Positions 1 through 11,113 of a stretch of 64,000 nt of DNA are shown piece after piece. Numbering within the stretch: position 1 is the first letter of the stretch; every line of letters begins with the position of its first letter. The notes below the pieces were generated by a model that saw only the letters and a list, made by a program, of their open reading frames with translations, was not told the origin of the DNA and made no database searches. This DNA is from Chamaea fasciata (Eukaryota; Chordata; Aves; Passeriformes; Sylviidae): NCBI GenBank assembly GCA_029207755.1, contig JARCOQ010000025.1:2782820-2846819 (forward strand), in the 5' to 3' direction. The position numbers and the translations under genes were made by a program.

Positions 1-90
1 ATGTGTGTATATATATATATACACACACCATATATATATATATAGTGCATATATATAGTGTATATATATACTATATTACCATACCACTCT
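1..90. repeat. AT-rich TA/CA dinucleotide repeat
   Basis: Alternating TATA and ACAC runs. The short open frame across it is low-complexity and not a gene. No coding sequence is seen from here to position 3001. Confidence 0.85.
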
Positions 91-425
91 GTATTCTAAA
101 CTCTAAAGACTACGTTTTCTTATCTACGTTTTCCCTGATACCTTGGCGGGGCTACTCCCTCCAGCCCCTTTGTCTGTTATCGCCCAACCCATCACCAGCT
201 AATAATCGCTGTCTTCCTGCCCGCCCTGCCCACATCTCAAAGCCGGCTTTCATTTCTATTTCGCTCACAGGTTTAATATTTTCAGTATTTCTTGTCAGGC
301 AATCATATTTGTAGGCTTTCCCTGTCTCACCTTTCCCAACAGGGGCTCCCTGGGGGCAGAATTGCTGAGATTTCTCTCCCCAAAGGCAGCTGATGCTCGT
401 GTCTGCCCGAATTCCTGGCGCTCGG

Positions 426-737
426 CATCTCCCTGATTTTTCAGCCTTCTGATTGTTTTCATATTCCTACTGGAGTTTCTCAGCTTGTGACAAAAGCAAA
501 GACTGATATTTTGTAAACAGAACATTCTTTCTAGGGGGAAAGACAAATTGATGGACTTCTGAGTTGACCACTGGGGTCAAGAGGGGTGTTCCTCTCATCC
601 CCCAATCCTTGACCAAATCCCAAAAACTGTGTAAGTTGAGATCCCCCAAATAAACTTCCCTTTTCCTTTTCATCACACAACCTGACAGGTGAGTGTGGTT
701 CTGGGTGAGTGTGGTTCTTTCTTGTCCTCTGGCAACA
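426..737 (+). mobile_element. Solo LTR, endogenous retrovirus family A (+ copy)
   Basis: This stretch is the reverse complement of the LTR copies at 771-1063, 55869-56141 and 57076-57372. In this orientation it carries an AATAAA near 645, so it is taken as the sense strand. The left end near 426 is degraded (the expected TGTCGCCCTG start is mutated) and the right end is close to CTGGCAACA at 729-737. No matching target duplication is visible. No gag, pol or env sequence is attached, so it is read as an old solo LTR. Exact ends are uncertain by several bases. Confidence 0.65.
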
Positions 738-770
738 TCCACAGCTGCCTCTCCTGTCACTGTAGGACAC

Positions 771-1063
771 TGTCACTAGATGAACATGAAAAGATCACGC
801 TCACACATTCAGGTTGTGAGACGAGAAAGAAAGAAAGTTTATCTCTGGGTTCAGGGTTTAAATAGGGTTTGGACTTTGACCAGCGATTGGGGGACGAGGT
901 TGACACCTCTCCGACCCCACTGGTCAAACCAGAGGTCCATCAGTTTGTCCTTTTCCCCTGGAAAGGAATGTGTATTTACAAAACATCACTCTTAAAATTC
1001 GTGAGAAACTCCAGTACGGAAATGTGAACTATCAGAAGGCTGAAAAATCAGAGCAAAAGAAAG
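771..1063 (-). mobile_element. Solo LTR, endogenous retrovirus family A (- copy)
   Basis: It starts TGTCACTAG on the + strand, as does the well-delimited copy at 57076, and shares the central block 'gaccagcgattgggggacga' with 55869-56141. Its distal end near 1063 is mutated. It lies only about 33 bp from the opposite-strand copy at 426-737, so the two form an inverted pair. Confidence 0.65.
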
Positions 1064-2640
1064 ATGAGAGACTCCAAATATTTCAGAGGGCAAAGAGCGT
1101 GGAAAAAAGGCTTTTATTTTCTAATTCTTACTACCTTTTATAAGGTGTTGCCATACAGATTTAACATGATTGGTGAATAGGAGCGACACCTCTCTGATCC
1201 CACTAGAGAAACAGCAAAACAACACCTGGAGAAAGGTGGTTTTGAGAAAGGAGAGTTGTTTGCCGAGATTGTTTTGAGAAGAAACTTCCTTGAGAAATTT
1301 TTCCTTGGGAAAAAGTGAGCAGCTGCCAGCAGGCTGAAAATCTCTCAGACTCAGAAATATCAGGCCGCACACTCCCCCGCGGTGTTGTGCACACACGGGG
1401 GATGCTCTGGGTTTGAAGTGTTCAGTTGGGCATCAATCTGGTGGCCTGGCCTTGCTGGTGCTCGTGGGGACACTGGTGAAGCATTTCTGGGGTTGTCACT
1501 CCGTGCTTTGGTGCCCCAGCTGGGGCAGGAGGGGTTGCTGGGCCTTCCTCAGGGGCTTAAAAGCGTTTGCAAGACTTTGTTAAGCATCTTTCAACTCAGG
1601 CTAAAGCAGCACCTGCACCTTTTCCCAGGTCCCCTTTAGGATTATTTGTTCCACAGAGCAGTTTTTGTTTTGAGTTTTGTTTTCCTCAGTGCTTTTTCCC
1701 CTAAGTTGGTCAGCGCTGGTTCTACTCAGAGCTCTGATTTTGGGTCTGGCAGCACTTTGTGACAGAGTGAAGAAGGAATTCCACGATGTCGTGGGCATGG
1801 AGAGGGAAGTGACTCACCCAGGAGCGGATGCCAAGTCACCAGCAGCACTGGGAATAGTCTGGGGATAGAGGAATGACACTTTTACAATGGTTCCTCTTGC
1901 TTCCCTCACCAGTCTGTCTCTGTTGCTTTTAGAAAGAGCTGAACATTTCCTTGGCATCTGCATCCCCTGGGAGGGAAAAAAAAAAAAAAGTTGTTTCCTC
2001 GTTCTGTTAATGTGTTTGTAAACTCCAAAAGGACTCCCGTGAGTGCTCAGGGTCTGTGTGAATCTGCAGTAGCATCTGCTGCTCTTAATCATTTATTTCA
2101 GTGGGGTTTTCCTCTCCTATCAGGGAATTTCTCCTTTGCCTTCTGCAGGGCGAGCATCAGTGGGGAAAATTTAATCCAGGGGTAAAAATTCTGCCCTCTG
2201 CGTGGTTTGGTTCTGCTCAGGTCCAGGCAGAGGGCAGAATTCTTATCAGGCACTCCTCAAGCAGAAATGAGAGGGATGATGTGTTTGAGTTCTCTCCCTC
2301 CCTTGCAGGATTTTTTCCTGCTTATTAATTTTACCTGGAGCCCTCCTTGCTGATGCTGCTCCCCACCTGATGCAAGGCAGATCCAGCTATTGTTTTTTGG
2401 TCCAGAGCGTGGAAAACGTGGATGTTTGGGAGCAGCCCTTGTTGCCAGGCTGTTCCTGTTGCCATGGCTTTGGTGTGTGCGTGTGCCAGCCTGGGATTGG
2501 CTCCTGGGCTGGGCTGCTCCTTTGGGGAGAGACTCCTCAATCCCAGGGATTTTTAGAAACGTGACCTTCCCTTCCCTCCCTGCTGTGCACAGGGCCCAGT
2601 CCAGCCCTGAGGAGTCACTGCCTGGATTTTCCCCTGGAAA
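1064..2640. other. No gene seen; probable FRS3 intron
   Basis: I see no exon with FRS3-like coding in this stretch and no other gene. It contains a poly-A run near 1977-1990 and otherwise unremarkable sequence. Because FRS3 coding resumes at 3002 in the middle of the PTB domain, this DNA is most likely the intron before that exon. Confidence 0.4.
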
Positions 2641-2850
2641 AGGATGGAGTGGGTGCCCAGGGGAGTTCAGACAGGAGAGGTGAGCAGTTCACCTGGCCCT
2701 CCACACCACAGCCCTGAGGGGGTTTAAGGCCAGGCTGGACGGAGCTCTGGGATTGTGGCACGTTGGGTGTGGAGCTGGATGACCTTTAAGGTGTCTTCCA
2801 ACCCAAACCGTTCTGCATTCCATGATTTCTGCTGTTACTTCCTGAATAAT
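2640..2850 (+). mobile_element. CR1 LINE 3' fragment (+)
   Basis: The 3' portion matches the characteristic CR1 tail: 'ggccaggctggacgg' followed by 'gatgacctttaaggt' and 'ttccaacccaaaccgttct', ending near a degenerate ATTCCATGATT. It lies in the intron just upstream of the first visible FRS3 exon. No reverse transcriptase coding remains. Confidence 0.75.
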
Positions 2851-3001
2851 CCACAGGGTTGTTGGTTGTTTTCCTGTGGCGTGACGGTGCTAAACAACAG
2901 CAGGAGAGATCAGAATTCATTTCCAAGTGGCAATAACACAATTTTTTTAGAGCAGGATCACTCCCTTGCTGTTCTGACCGCCCCCTCTCTGTCCCTGGCA
3001 G

Positions 3002-6000
3002 GGATTTTTGCCTTCAAGTGCTCCCGAGCAGAGGAGATCTTCAACCTGCTGCAGGACCTGATGCAGTGCAACAGCATCAACGTGGTGGAGGAGCCCGTGG
3101 TGATCACCAGGAACAGCCACCCCTCGGACCGGGAGCTGGCCCGGAGCCCCCAGGGCCCCACCAGTAAGAGCCCATCAGAGTGCGTGGGGACAGGCCAGGG
3201 GACACAGGGGGGGACATTGCAGTGCTGCCATCCATCTGGCTCTGTCCCCTGCGTGCTCCTGCTTTGAGGTTCCCAAATGTGGAATTTGGTTTCCGAGGAA
3301 GCGGCGGCACAAAGAGCCCCCGGAGCTGTCGTCCCTCAGCCGGGTTTCTCCAGGCCACCACTGCCAGGTGGCCTCTCCTGAGCAGCTCTTGGGAGGGTCA
3401 GGGAGTTTCTGCAGGAAGCCACATCTGGAGTGGCTCGATTCCTGTCTCCAGGAGGAATTCTGTGGAGTTCTTACCTTCTTTTCTTCTGTTAGAGCCGGGA
3501 TTAAATGCTCGAGCGACGGTGTTCGTGTTCAGATGTTTATTAATTCTTATCTATGTCACAGTCTCACAGGTTGTGAGTTCTAGCTAACAAGGCAGAATAT
3601 GGTTCTGTCTTTATCTCTCTACAAGGCTTTTTAAGAAAAAACTGTCCAATTATGAAATGACACCTTGAATTATTTTTACTTTTAACCCAATAACCAACCA
3701 CCCATGGCCCGCAATGCGGATTTTTCTATCCAATTACAGAATCCCACCCAAACCCACGAAGAAGGTGAAAAAGAAGGACTCAGCCTCTGCCCTAAAACTT
3801 CCATCTTGCTTTATATATATTACTGTATTCTAAAGCCTTAAACTCCAAGTTTTCCACCCTGTGATATCAGACACTTCTATGCAAACTCCACACCCACAAT
3901 CGCAGCGCTGTCGCTCAATTTTGGAAGCCTCTTCCACAACCTCAGGTCAAATGCAATGTTTGCTTGGGGGTCAGTGCCTGCCAGCACAGAAAGTCTAAAA
4001 TTCTCAGTGCCCAGGGTTCCAACAGAATTCCTTTGATTTTTGGCCCTTGTGTGTGTGCTCCAGCACCGGGATTGCCCCTGGACAGGCTGGTTTTACCTTC
4101 CAGCCTGTCCAGAAGAGCCCAGCTCACTCTGAAAGTGTAATAATTCTATTTGGTACCAATCTGTTGCTCCTCTGCCTTGATTCTCTCACAGGTCTGGGCT
4201 ACACTGGACTTCCCAATGGATTTCACAGCTTCCCTGGAGAATCCCTGTCCTACCCTGCAGCCCGGCACCCCTCAGTGAGCAGCCTGAGACATTCCTCTGT
4301 GGGGGAAGACTCTACCCACCCCCTCCTGGGGCCTGAGGAGCAGGTAAAGCCACCCTAAACTCTGCTGGGTGCAGCTCTGGGTTTCCCTCACTCAAAGCTC
4401 AGGGGATCCTCACACCTTTGTCACTCTTTCTGTTCTCCCTCCTTTTGCACCTGGAGGCTCCTGCTCTTCGACACTTCACTAGAGCTGATGTTCTGTCAAA
4501 AAAATCTTGAGTTCTGTCCTCAACCCACCGGCGTTTGGGTGGCAGTTACCTGCCAGCTGTCACACAGCCCCTAAATTCAGACCCTTTTTTATTTCTGTTT
4601 TTGGGGTTCAGCTCTTTGCTTGCAGTTGTAGAGTTTTTAGATTTTTTTTTTTCTATAAAACCCAGCTGGTCTGAGCCACCCGCAGGGAGGCCTGGGCAGG
4701 TGTGAGGGTTGTGGGATCACCTGTGAGCCACTGGAGGAGACAGTTTGTGAGATGTGCATGGAGCATGACACAGAACCCCAGAACCACTGAGGCTGGAAAA
4801 GATCAAATCCAAACCGTGCCTGATCTCTACCCAGAGCACTGAGTGCCACGTCCAGGTGACACCTCCAGGGACGGGGACTCCAAACCTCCCTGGGCAGCCC
4901 CTCCCAAAGCCTGACCACCCTTTCCAGGAGGAAATTCCGTGTGGACACACAGTGTGTATCTGCAGCTGGACTCCTTCTGTCTCCCACAAAACCCAAACCA
5001 ACTTTCACACTCCGCTCCCTCAACCTTCCCAACTTCCAAAACCCCCCCTTTTTTTTTTTCTTTTTTTTTTTTTTTTTTCCCCCTCATCAGCCACGGACTG
5101 ATTCCCCTCTCCTGGTGGTTTCTCAGCTGCTTTGCTCTGGTTTCTCTCTGCTGTCTCCTCCTTTCACTGTCCCTCTGCTTCTCTCCTTGCAGTCCCACAC
5201 CTACGTCAACACCGGGGAGCCGGAGCCGAGGGGCCGGCACTGTATGCACTCCTTGCCTGAAGCCCACCCTCCTTTCCCCCCTAGGAACCACAGCTGCTCC
5301 CTGGAAGACCGCAACCCCCAGGTCTTCCTGCAGCCGGGGGAGGTGAAATTCGTGCTGGCTCCCACCTCCGCCTACCGCCGGCTGTGCCGGCAGCCCCGCG
5401 AGTGCCGGGCTCACCTCTGCGGCCCCACCAACAACAACAACGAGTGTCGGGAGGGGTGTCCGTCCCCTCAGTGCGTCTACGAGAACCTCAATGGGCTGGT
5501 GGCCCCCGGCACCTCGTCCCTGTGCCGGGCTGGCCGCTCCAAAGCGTCGCGGGAGGACGGGAGCTGCTCCCATCGCCGCTCGGCGCTGCTGCACTACGAG
5601 AACCTGCCGGCGCTGCCGCCGGTGTGGGAGCTGCAGCCGGGCCGCCGCAGGGACGAGGACGCCGGCACGGCTCCCACGCCGTCCCCCAACGGTTTCTCCG
5701 AAGCCGGAGAGGAGGAACCGCTGCAGAATTCCATGGGCTCCGAGAGCGCGGCCCCGCAGCCCCGCCGAGCTTTCCTGCCCAGAACCCGGCGCAGCCGCCT
5801 GCCCAACGTCTTCAGCTTCGACTTCCCCCGGCCCTGCCCGGAGCCTCCGCGGCAGCTCAACTACATCCAGGTGGAGCTGGAGCCTGAGCCCGCCAAGGGA
5901 CAGCAGCGGGACCCGCGGGTGGCAGCCCCCGCCAGCCCCGGCGGCCGCCGCACCGACTCCTACGCCGTGATTGACCTCAAAAAGACCGCGGCCATGTCCA

Positions 6001-6077
6001 GCCTGCAGCGCGCCCTGCCCAGGGACGATGGCACCTCGAGGAAAACGCGGCACAACAGCACTGACCTGCCCCTCTGA
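3002..6077 (+). CDS. FRS3: FRS3 (FRS2-beta) docking adaptor, C-terminal exons only
   Basis: Adaptor recruited by activated FGF and neurotrophin receptors at the plasma membrane; its phosphotyrosines bind GRB2 and SHP2. Coding exons seen: 3002-3163, 4192-4343 and 5193-6077 (stop TGA 6075-6077), all with GT-AG borders and compatible phases. The first starts inside the PTB domain (GIFAFKCSRAEEIFNLLQ, then INVVEEPVVITRN). The second carries SVGEDSTHPLLGPEEQ. The last is a long exon with YVNT, YENLNGL and YENLPALPPVW (pYxN, GRB2-type) and NYIQVEL and YAVIDLKK (SHP2-type), ending in the family signature RKTRHNSTDLPL. About 399 of roughly 490 residues are present. The N-terminal exons, with the myristoylation site and the first half of the PTB domain, are not seen and presumably lie before the window. 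FRS3 rather than FRS2 is chosen from divergence and from the PGC/TFEB neighbourhood. Confidence 0.93.
3461..4024 (-). mobile_element. Solo LTR family B with 6-bp TSD, in FRS3 intron
   Basis: On the minus strand it reads TGTTGGAACCCTGG...CTCCACA. It is bounded by a perfect 6-bp direct repeat GAATTC at 3455-3460 and 4025-4030. TG...CA ends plus a 6-bp duplication fit an ERVK-type (betaretrovirus-like) insertion. An inverted relative lies at 23002-23546 inside the second pepsinogen gene. No internal viral coding sequence is attached, so this is a solo LTR, 564 bp long. Confidence 0.85.
4690..4945 (-). mobile_element. CR1 LINE fragment (-)
   Basis: The order 'cagaaccccagaaccactga', 'ggctggaaaagatcaaatcc', 'ccctgggcagcccctcccaa' and 'ccaggaggaaattcc' is the reverse complement of CR1 3'-region sequence. 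It lies in the last FRS3 intron. Boundaries are approximate. Confidence 0.65.
5041..5087. repeat. Poly-T tract before last FRS3 exon
   Basis: Two long T runs separated by a single C, flanked by C runs, about 105 bp upstream of the last-exon acceptor. It may be the poly-A tail of a minus-strand retroelement or an extended pyrimidine tract. Confidence 0.7.
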
Positions 6078-6444
6078 GGGGGCCCCCCAAAGTGCCAGCC
6101 CCGTGTCGTGGCTTTTTTCGGTCCCTGCCCCTCGCTGTGTCCTGCCCCCCCCCGCCCCTGTGTCGCCGATTCCCTGTTTGCCCATTCCCCGGGGGCCCGG
6201 CGTGGCTCCTGCAGCTGCTGCTGTTGAGGCTCGTCTGTCTGTCCGTCCGTCCGTCCGTCCTCCCCTCTCTGTGTTTTGCTCGTTTTTCAAGCCTTGTGGG
6301 ATGTTTGGTGGCTCGGAGGGTTGGATTCCCGGCAGTGAGGTGGCGCAGCCTGGCGTGGGGCAGGGCAGAGCCCGAGCTGGGCAGTGCCCGGGGGAGGGCT
6401 CCCAAAACTGCGCTGCTTTAGGAGCAAATCGAGCCCGTTCCCCG

Positions 6445-6610
6445 TGGATTTCACGTCTCCAGGAGAGCTCTGCAGTGAGCTGGGGTTTCACACCTCCAGG
6501 AGAATTCTGCTGTGAGCTGGGATTTCACATCTCCAGGAGAGCCCTGCCACTCCGGAGCTGGGATTTCACATCTCCAGGAGAGCCCTGCCACTCCAGAGCT
6601 GGGATTTGCC
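6445..6610 (+). repeat. Short tandem repeat in FRS3 3'UTR
   Basis: About four imperfect units of roughly 40 bp, each with 'gagctgggatttcacatctc' followed by 'caggagagccctgc' or close variants. The last units are the best conserved. Confidence 0.75.
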
Positions 6611-8144
6611 TTGTGGTTCCAGTTTTGCCTGGAGAGGAGGGAGCTCACGCCGTGGCCTTTCCCCCCTCAGCTCACTGTTTGTTCCTGAAGCTTTTTATCC
6701 TCCTGTCCCTGTCTCAGATTCAATTTCAATTGGGCAGCTGCCGTTAAACGAGGAGGACACAGAGCCATGGGCACACACTGTGATCACAGAAACCTGATTG
6801 CCTAAATCCTTCAAATTCCCTTCCCTGCTTTAGAGGAGGAGGGAAAGGCCACAACCATGAGGGAGATTGGAAGTTTGATCTAGAAAAACTTCACTTGTGC
6901 CATACCCTGCTTTGTTTTTTTAGTTTTTGGGGTTTTTTTGTTTTTTTGGGTTTTTTTACGAGTGTTCTTTTTGGCAGCTGCCGAGAAGTGCTGTGGGTTT
7001 ATTTATTTGTTTACTTATTTATTTATGAACTGCTCCTTTGCATCCCAGTTCGTTGCCAAACCGGTGCCAGTCTGGGGCCCGCAGGTCCCAAAAGAGCTCG
7101 GTGGCTTTGCTGAGCCGCCAGCTGCGGGGAAAAAACACTGTGGAAAAGAGCAGCTGGGACTGAAGGATTTATGAACTGGGGGCTGAATGTCACGGGGTGG
7201 GTGGGAAATGGAATGGGAGACGTGGGAGTGGGAGCAGAGCCACGGGGCAGCCGAGCTTGGAGTGGCATCAAAGTCGTTGCCTACACCCACGTGCCTGGCT
7301 GGGAGCAGCCTCTGCTCCGTGTCAGGAGTGAACGTGCAGTTTGTTCCCTTCACTACGGACCTGGAAGGGCTCAAATTCCGGGTAAATTTGTGGCCTTTTG
7401 CTGTGGATTATTTTTTTTGTCTTGACCCTGGGGTGGCTCTGAGCTGCCCTGGGATGTCCCCTGGCCCTTCCCCGGGGCCTTTCCCTGGATTTCTCTGTGC
7501 CTGTTGCCGTGGAGAGCAGTGCTCTGGGATGCTCTGGGATGCTCTGGGATGGAGCCCCACCTCCCTGCTGCCTGTGCCCGTGTTCCTCCTGGGACATGCA
7601 GTGCCTGGCCAGAGCTGCTGCCAAGCCTCGTGTCCCCCTTGTCCTTCGGTGTTTTCCCACTGTTGACGTCCGTGGAAGAGGAAAGGGCCCCATCCCCCAG
7701 CTCCAAGGGCCAGGAGCCCGGGTTTTGGAAGTTCAGCTTTTCTTTTTCTGTTTGGTTTTTGGTGCTGTCATGTCCTGTTGAGCCGTGACCCCTGTTGGGA
7801 GCAAGGCCACGTGTCCCCAAGTCTGAGTGGTGCCATGTTTGTGTCGCAGAACGTGGAGTTCTTGGCTTGCTGTTGCACTATAAATTCCAAGTGTGTGCCA
7901 CACGCTTCAATCCACTGGTTTTTTTCTTTTGGTTTTGGAAATCCTTGTGCTCGTCTTCCATCCCTTCGTCCGCCCCGTCCCTTGTGTCGCCTGTAACTGA
8001 AAGGAAACCCAAGTAATATATTTTTATATGTATAACAAATGACTTTATTTGAAGGAAAACAAACAAACCAACAACCCCTACCCCAAGTAATGTATCCCCC
8101 TAAATCCAGCTTTCATTTAGGGAAGTGAGAGAAGAAATTGTTTA

Positions 8145-8172
8145 TATCTATCTATCTATCTATCTATCTATA
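8145..8172. repeat. (TATC)n microsatellite
   Basis: Uninterrupted TATC tetranucleotide run just upstream of the FRS3 poly(A) signals. Confidence 0.9.
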
Positions 8173-8197
8173 TAAAAGTTAACTGCGATAAGCTTTA

Positions 8198-8216
8198 AAT
8201 AAAGTATTTAAATAAA
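8198..8216 (+). terminator. FRS3: Poly(A) signals, FRS3
   Basis: Two canonical AATAAA hexamers at 8198-8203 and 8211-8216, the first strong pair after the FRS3 stop. They are the best candidates for the 3' end of the transcript. Confidence 0.6.
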
Positions 8217-8230
8217 GAGTTTCTAAGCTG

Positions 8231-11113
8231 TCAGTGTCACCCTCTGGGGCAGCACAACTCCCTCCGGAGCCTCTGTCGGAACCTGCTGGAGCTGAGAAAT
8301 ACAAAATCCCTTTTTCCCCAGAAAGGGAATAGAGGATGAAATGTCCCCTGGTGTCTCCCCTGGCGTCCCTTCGTGTCCCCCCGGTGTCCCCTCGCCCTGC
8401 TGGCTCAGCAGGCTGAGCTCCAGCGCCATCCCAAACTCCCCGGGAAGCTTTGGGAACGCAAAGCCGGCCTCAGCGCCTTGTTTGTTGTGGGTCGTTCCCT
8501 GTTGGAGCCATTAAATGGGAATTGTCGCGCCCGCGGCCAGGATGGAACTCGGGGATTTCAGGTCCTGTTCAAATCCCAGTGATTTTCCCTTTTTTTTTTT
8601 TTTTTTTGGGAAAACTTCCCCAGAGCCATGCCCGCACTAAGCCACCTTTGAGAAACCCGGAATGTTCGTTTTTCCAGGTGGGATGGAAGCGCAGGGAGGG
8701 GCCGGAGCCGCGTTTGTTTGGGGCTGAGCCGGCCGTGCCCGGAGCTCCGCAGCTCAGGTGACACGGTCGGGATTCTCCCGGCGCAGTGTCGCAGCTTCCT
8801 CTAGCGGCCGTGGGGGAAAAGATGCCAGAGGATCCGGGTTTGGATTGGGGAGCGAGGAGGGAATTCTCCCGTGTTCTCCCATCCCTTCCTTCTGTGATTT
8901 GGGGCCTTTCTGGGTTTCTCCCCCCGTGGCTGTTTTATTTGGGTTGGGAACGTTTCCCCGACCTGTTGTATCCTCATGGAACCTGGTCAAGGTGGATTTT
9001 ATGGATTTTCCTTTGGGTGTGGCCCTTTCTGCCGGCCTTTCCCCGTGGATGCACAGCAGCAGCTGCTGCTGCCTTGGGTTGGGATGCCTGGTGATCCCTC
9101 CAGACGTGGAATATCCTCCCGATATTCCCACAGCACGACCCTCACCCTTGGTGGGCGCATCCATAAATCTGCCTTTGGGTTTCAGGGATGCATCCCGGGC
9201 TCTGTGCATGCAGCTGGGCAGGAAAAACCATCCCAAACCTGCTCTGGAGTTTGTCCCTGAAGCTGAGGGGACGCTGTGACCTCTCCTCCCCTCCGTCCCA
9301 AGCTCAGATGGTTCAGCTTGATGTTTTGGGAGCTGGAAAAATGAGGAAGGAGCTGCTCCAGTGAAATGTTTGATGAGATTTTGCCTCTCAGAAAGGGATT
9401 AGGCAGCAGAATGAGGGGAATTTGGGTGGTGGCTGAGCCCTGGGAGGGGGAGCTGGCCTGGAGGCTCCAGTGCTTGGCTGGGCCTGACCTGTCCTCGCTG
9501 GGCTCCTTCCCGCCCTTGGAATTTTCATTTCGGGGTGTCTCGTGAGCAGCCATGGGCTGAGCAGAGGGAATATCACTGCCTTGACCTTTTCAAGTGGTTC
9601 TTGTTGGAGTCTGAGTTAATCCATCAGATTTCTTGCCCCGGTGTTTCCTCCCTGGTGAATGCACAAATAATTCTTCCCCTTTTCCCCTTTCCCAAGAACT
9701 CTGTTGATAGGAACAGAGCTTCTCCCAGCGCTCCATTGTCTTTTGTGGGATGGGATTTTTTTCTCTTTTAACCCATTTCAGGTGCCTGCGTTCCCCTCAG
9801 GGAAGGAGGCTGGAATCCCTGTGAGCTGTGCCTGCCTTACAGGGAGGGGAAAGGGCAGGTGGTGAAAGTTAAAGGATTTTAAAGGATCAATATTTCTGCA
9901 GACACACTCAAATGTGTTTGTTATTTCTGAGGAATTCTTGTTTTTTATTCTCGTTATTTATTTCTTGTTTTTAATTCTCGTTTCCTACGTCAGCTGTGCT
10001 TTTTACTGGGAGAAAAAAACCAAACCAGGGGTGGCACTTCCAGCTCCCAGTTTTCTCATTGTCTCTCTGTGTGATGCTGCTCAGCCCTCTCAGGAGGATC
10101 ATTAGTGAATGATGGTTAATGAACCCATTCCCTAATCCCAGCCTCTGGGAGGGCTGCCCTCAGCCTTTCTGGGAATTCTGTCTTTTCCCCCAGCTCGGCT
10201 GGAAATGCTGCTCACAGGCAGCAGAACAGGTTTGGGTTCCTGTTGCTGGAGGTGAATTCATTACGGAGAGCCCTGGCAGCTTTGAAGTCGGCAATTACAG
10301 GCCGGGGGATGGAAAAGGCTCGTGGTAAGGATGGGATCTAATTTGTTTTCCTTCCCTAAGCGAACGGGATTTTTCCAGCTGAAAAGGCCCAGATGCTTCA
10401 GTGCCACCTCGAGCTCCTCCTGTGTGACTCCTGTCCTTGTCACCTGCGTGACTCCTGTCCTTGTCACCTGTGCTGGCGCCTTGGGCACCGAACATTTCTG
10501 GCAAAGGTGGTCGGTGCAGTTGTTCCTTTGGGTTATTCCCACGGAAATCCAGGCAGTGCCTCTCTGAGGACCAGCTCTGGGAGCTCAGGACTGCTCCTGG
10601 CTTGCCTGGAAGTGTGGAGCTGAACAGGACAAATGGAATGGGAGGGTTGTGCTGGCTGGTGACCCACGGGGAGACCTTTACCAGACAATTCCTGGGGCTG
10701 CTTTCCCTCTGTCAAACATTTCCTTTGTCTCTTCTCTCCACCCCCTTGTCCAAAATCCCTCTCCAGGTCCCTTAGAGCCCCTTTAGGTTTTGATCATCAA
10801 GAAGTGGCCGATCCTCACCTGGTTTGGGAATTTAAATGCCTGAGCTGGAGCCCAACCGTTTATTTCCAGTTTATTTACCAATCCTTTGCTCACCGGGAGG
10901 AGAGGGATGTTTATTTTGATGTGATGGAAGCTGTTCCTGTGGACTGTGACCTCTGTTTTGGAAATAAAACACTAAAAGCAGCTCGTGAAGGATCCGAGGG
11001 TGTGTGTGGGTTCATAAACACAGCTGCTCCGGGGGCAGAGAACCGTGGAATCCCAGACTGGTTTGGGTTGGAAAGAACTTAAAAATCATCTCATTCCACC
11101 CCTGCCATGGGCA
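8231..11113. other. Intergenic FRS3-pepsinogen spacer
   Basis: No gene recognised. Contents: a poly-T run near 8592-8610, a duplicated 'gtgactcctgtccttgtcac' at about 10425-10470, and a lone AATAAA at 10963-10968. The open frames here have neither recognisable domains nor splice context. Confidence 0.5.

Larger units (their letters stand above)
6078..8230 (+). other. FRS3: FRS3 3' untranslated region
   Basis: This is the region from the FRS3 stop codon to the first strong AATAAA signals (8198-8203 and 8211-8216). It contains no convincing coding sequence. It includes a short tandem repeat (6445-6610), T-rich stretches near 6910-6960 and a TATC tetranucleotide run (8145-8172). The extent is inferred from the signals; no cleavage site can be proven from sequence. 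Confidence 0.6.

Noticed and set aside
2590..2684. Apparent mini-exon with CACAG acceptor and GAG/GTGAGC donor just before FRS3
   Set aside because: It adjoins a CR1 fragment, and its translation does not match the missing FRS3 N-terminus.
4827..6491. A 554-codon minus-strand frame opposite the last FRS3 exon
   Set aside because: It is the antisense shadow of the GC-rich FRS3 exon plus CR1 and poly-T DNA. It has no domain, and the sense frame is clearly FRS3.
10804..11082. 92-codon frame upstream of an AATAAA-like signal (MADPHLVWEFKCLSW...)
   Set aside because: No recognisable family, no splice partners, and it runs into CR1 sequence; kept as unassigned spacer.
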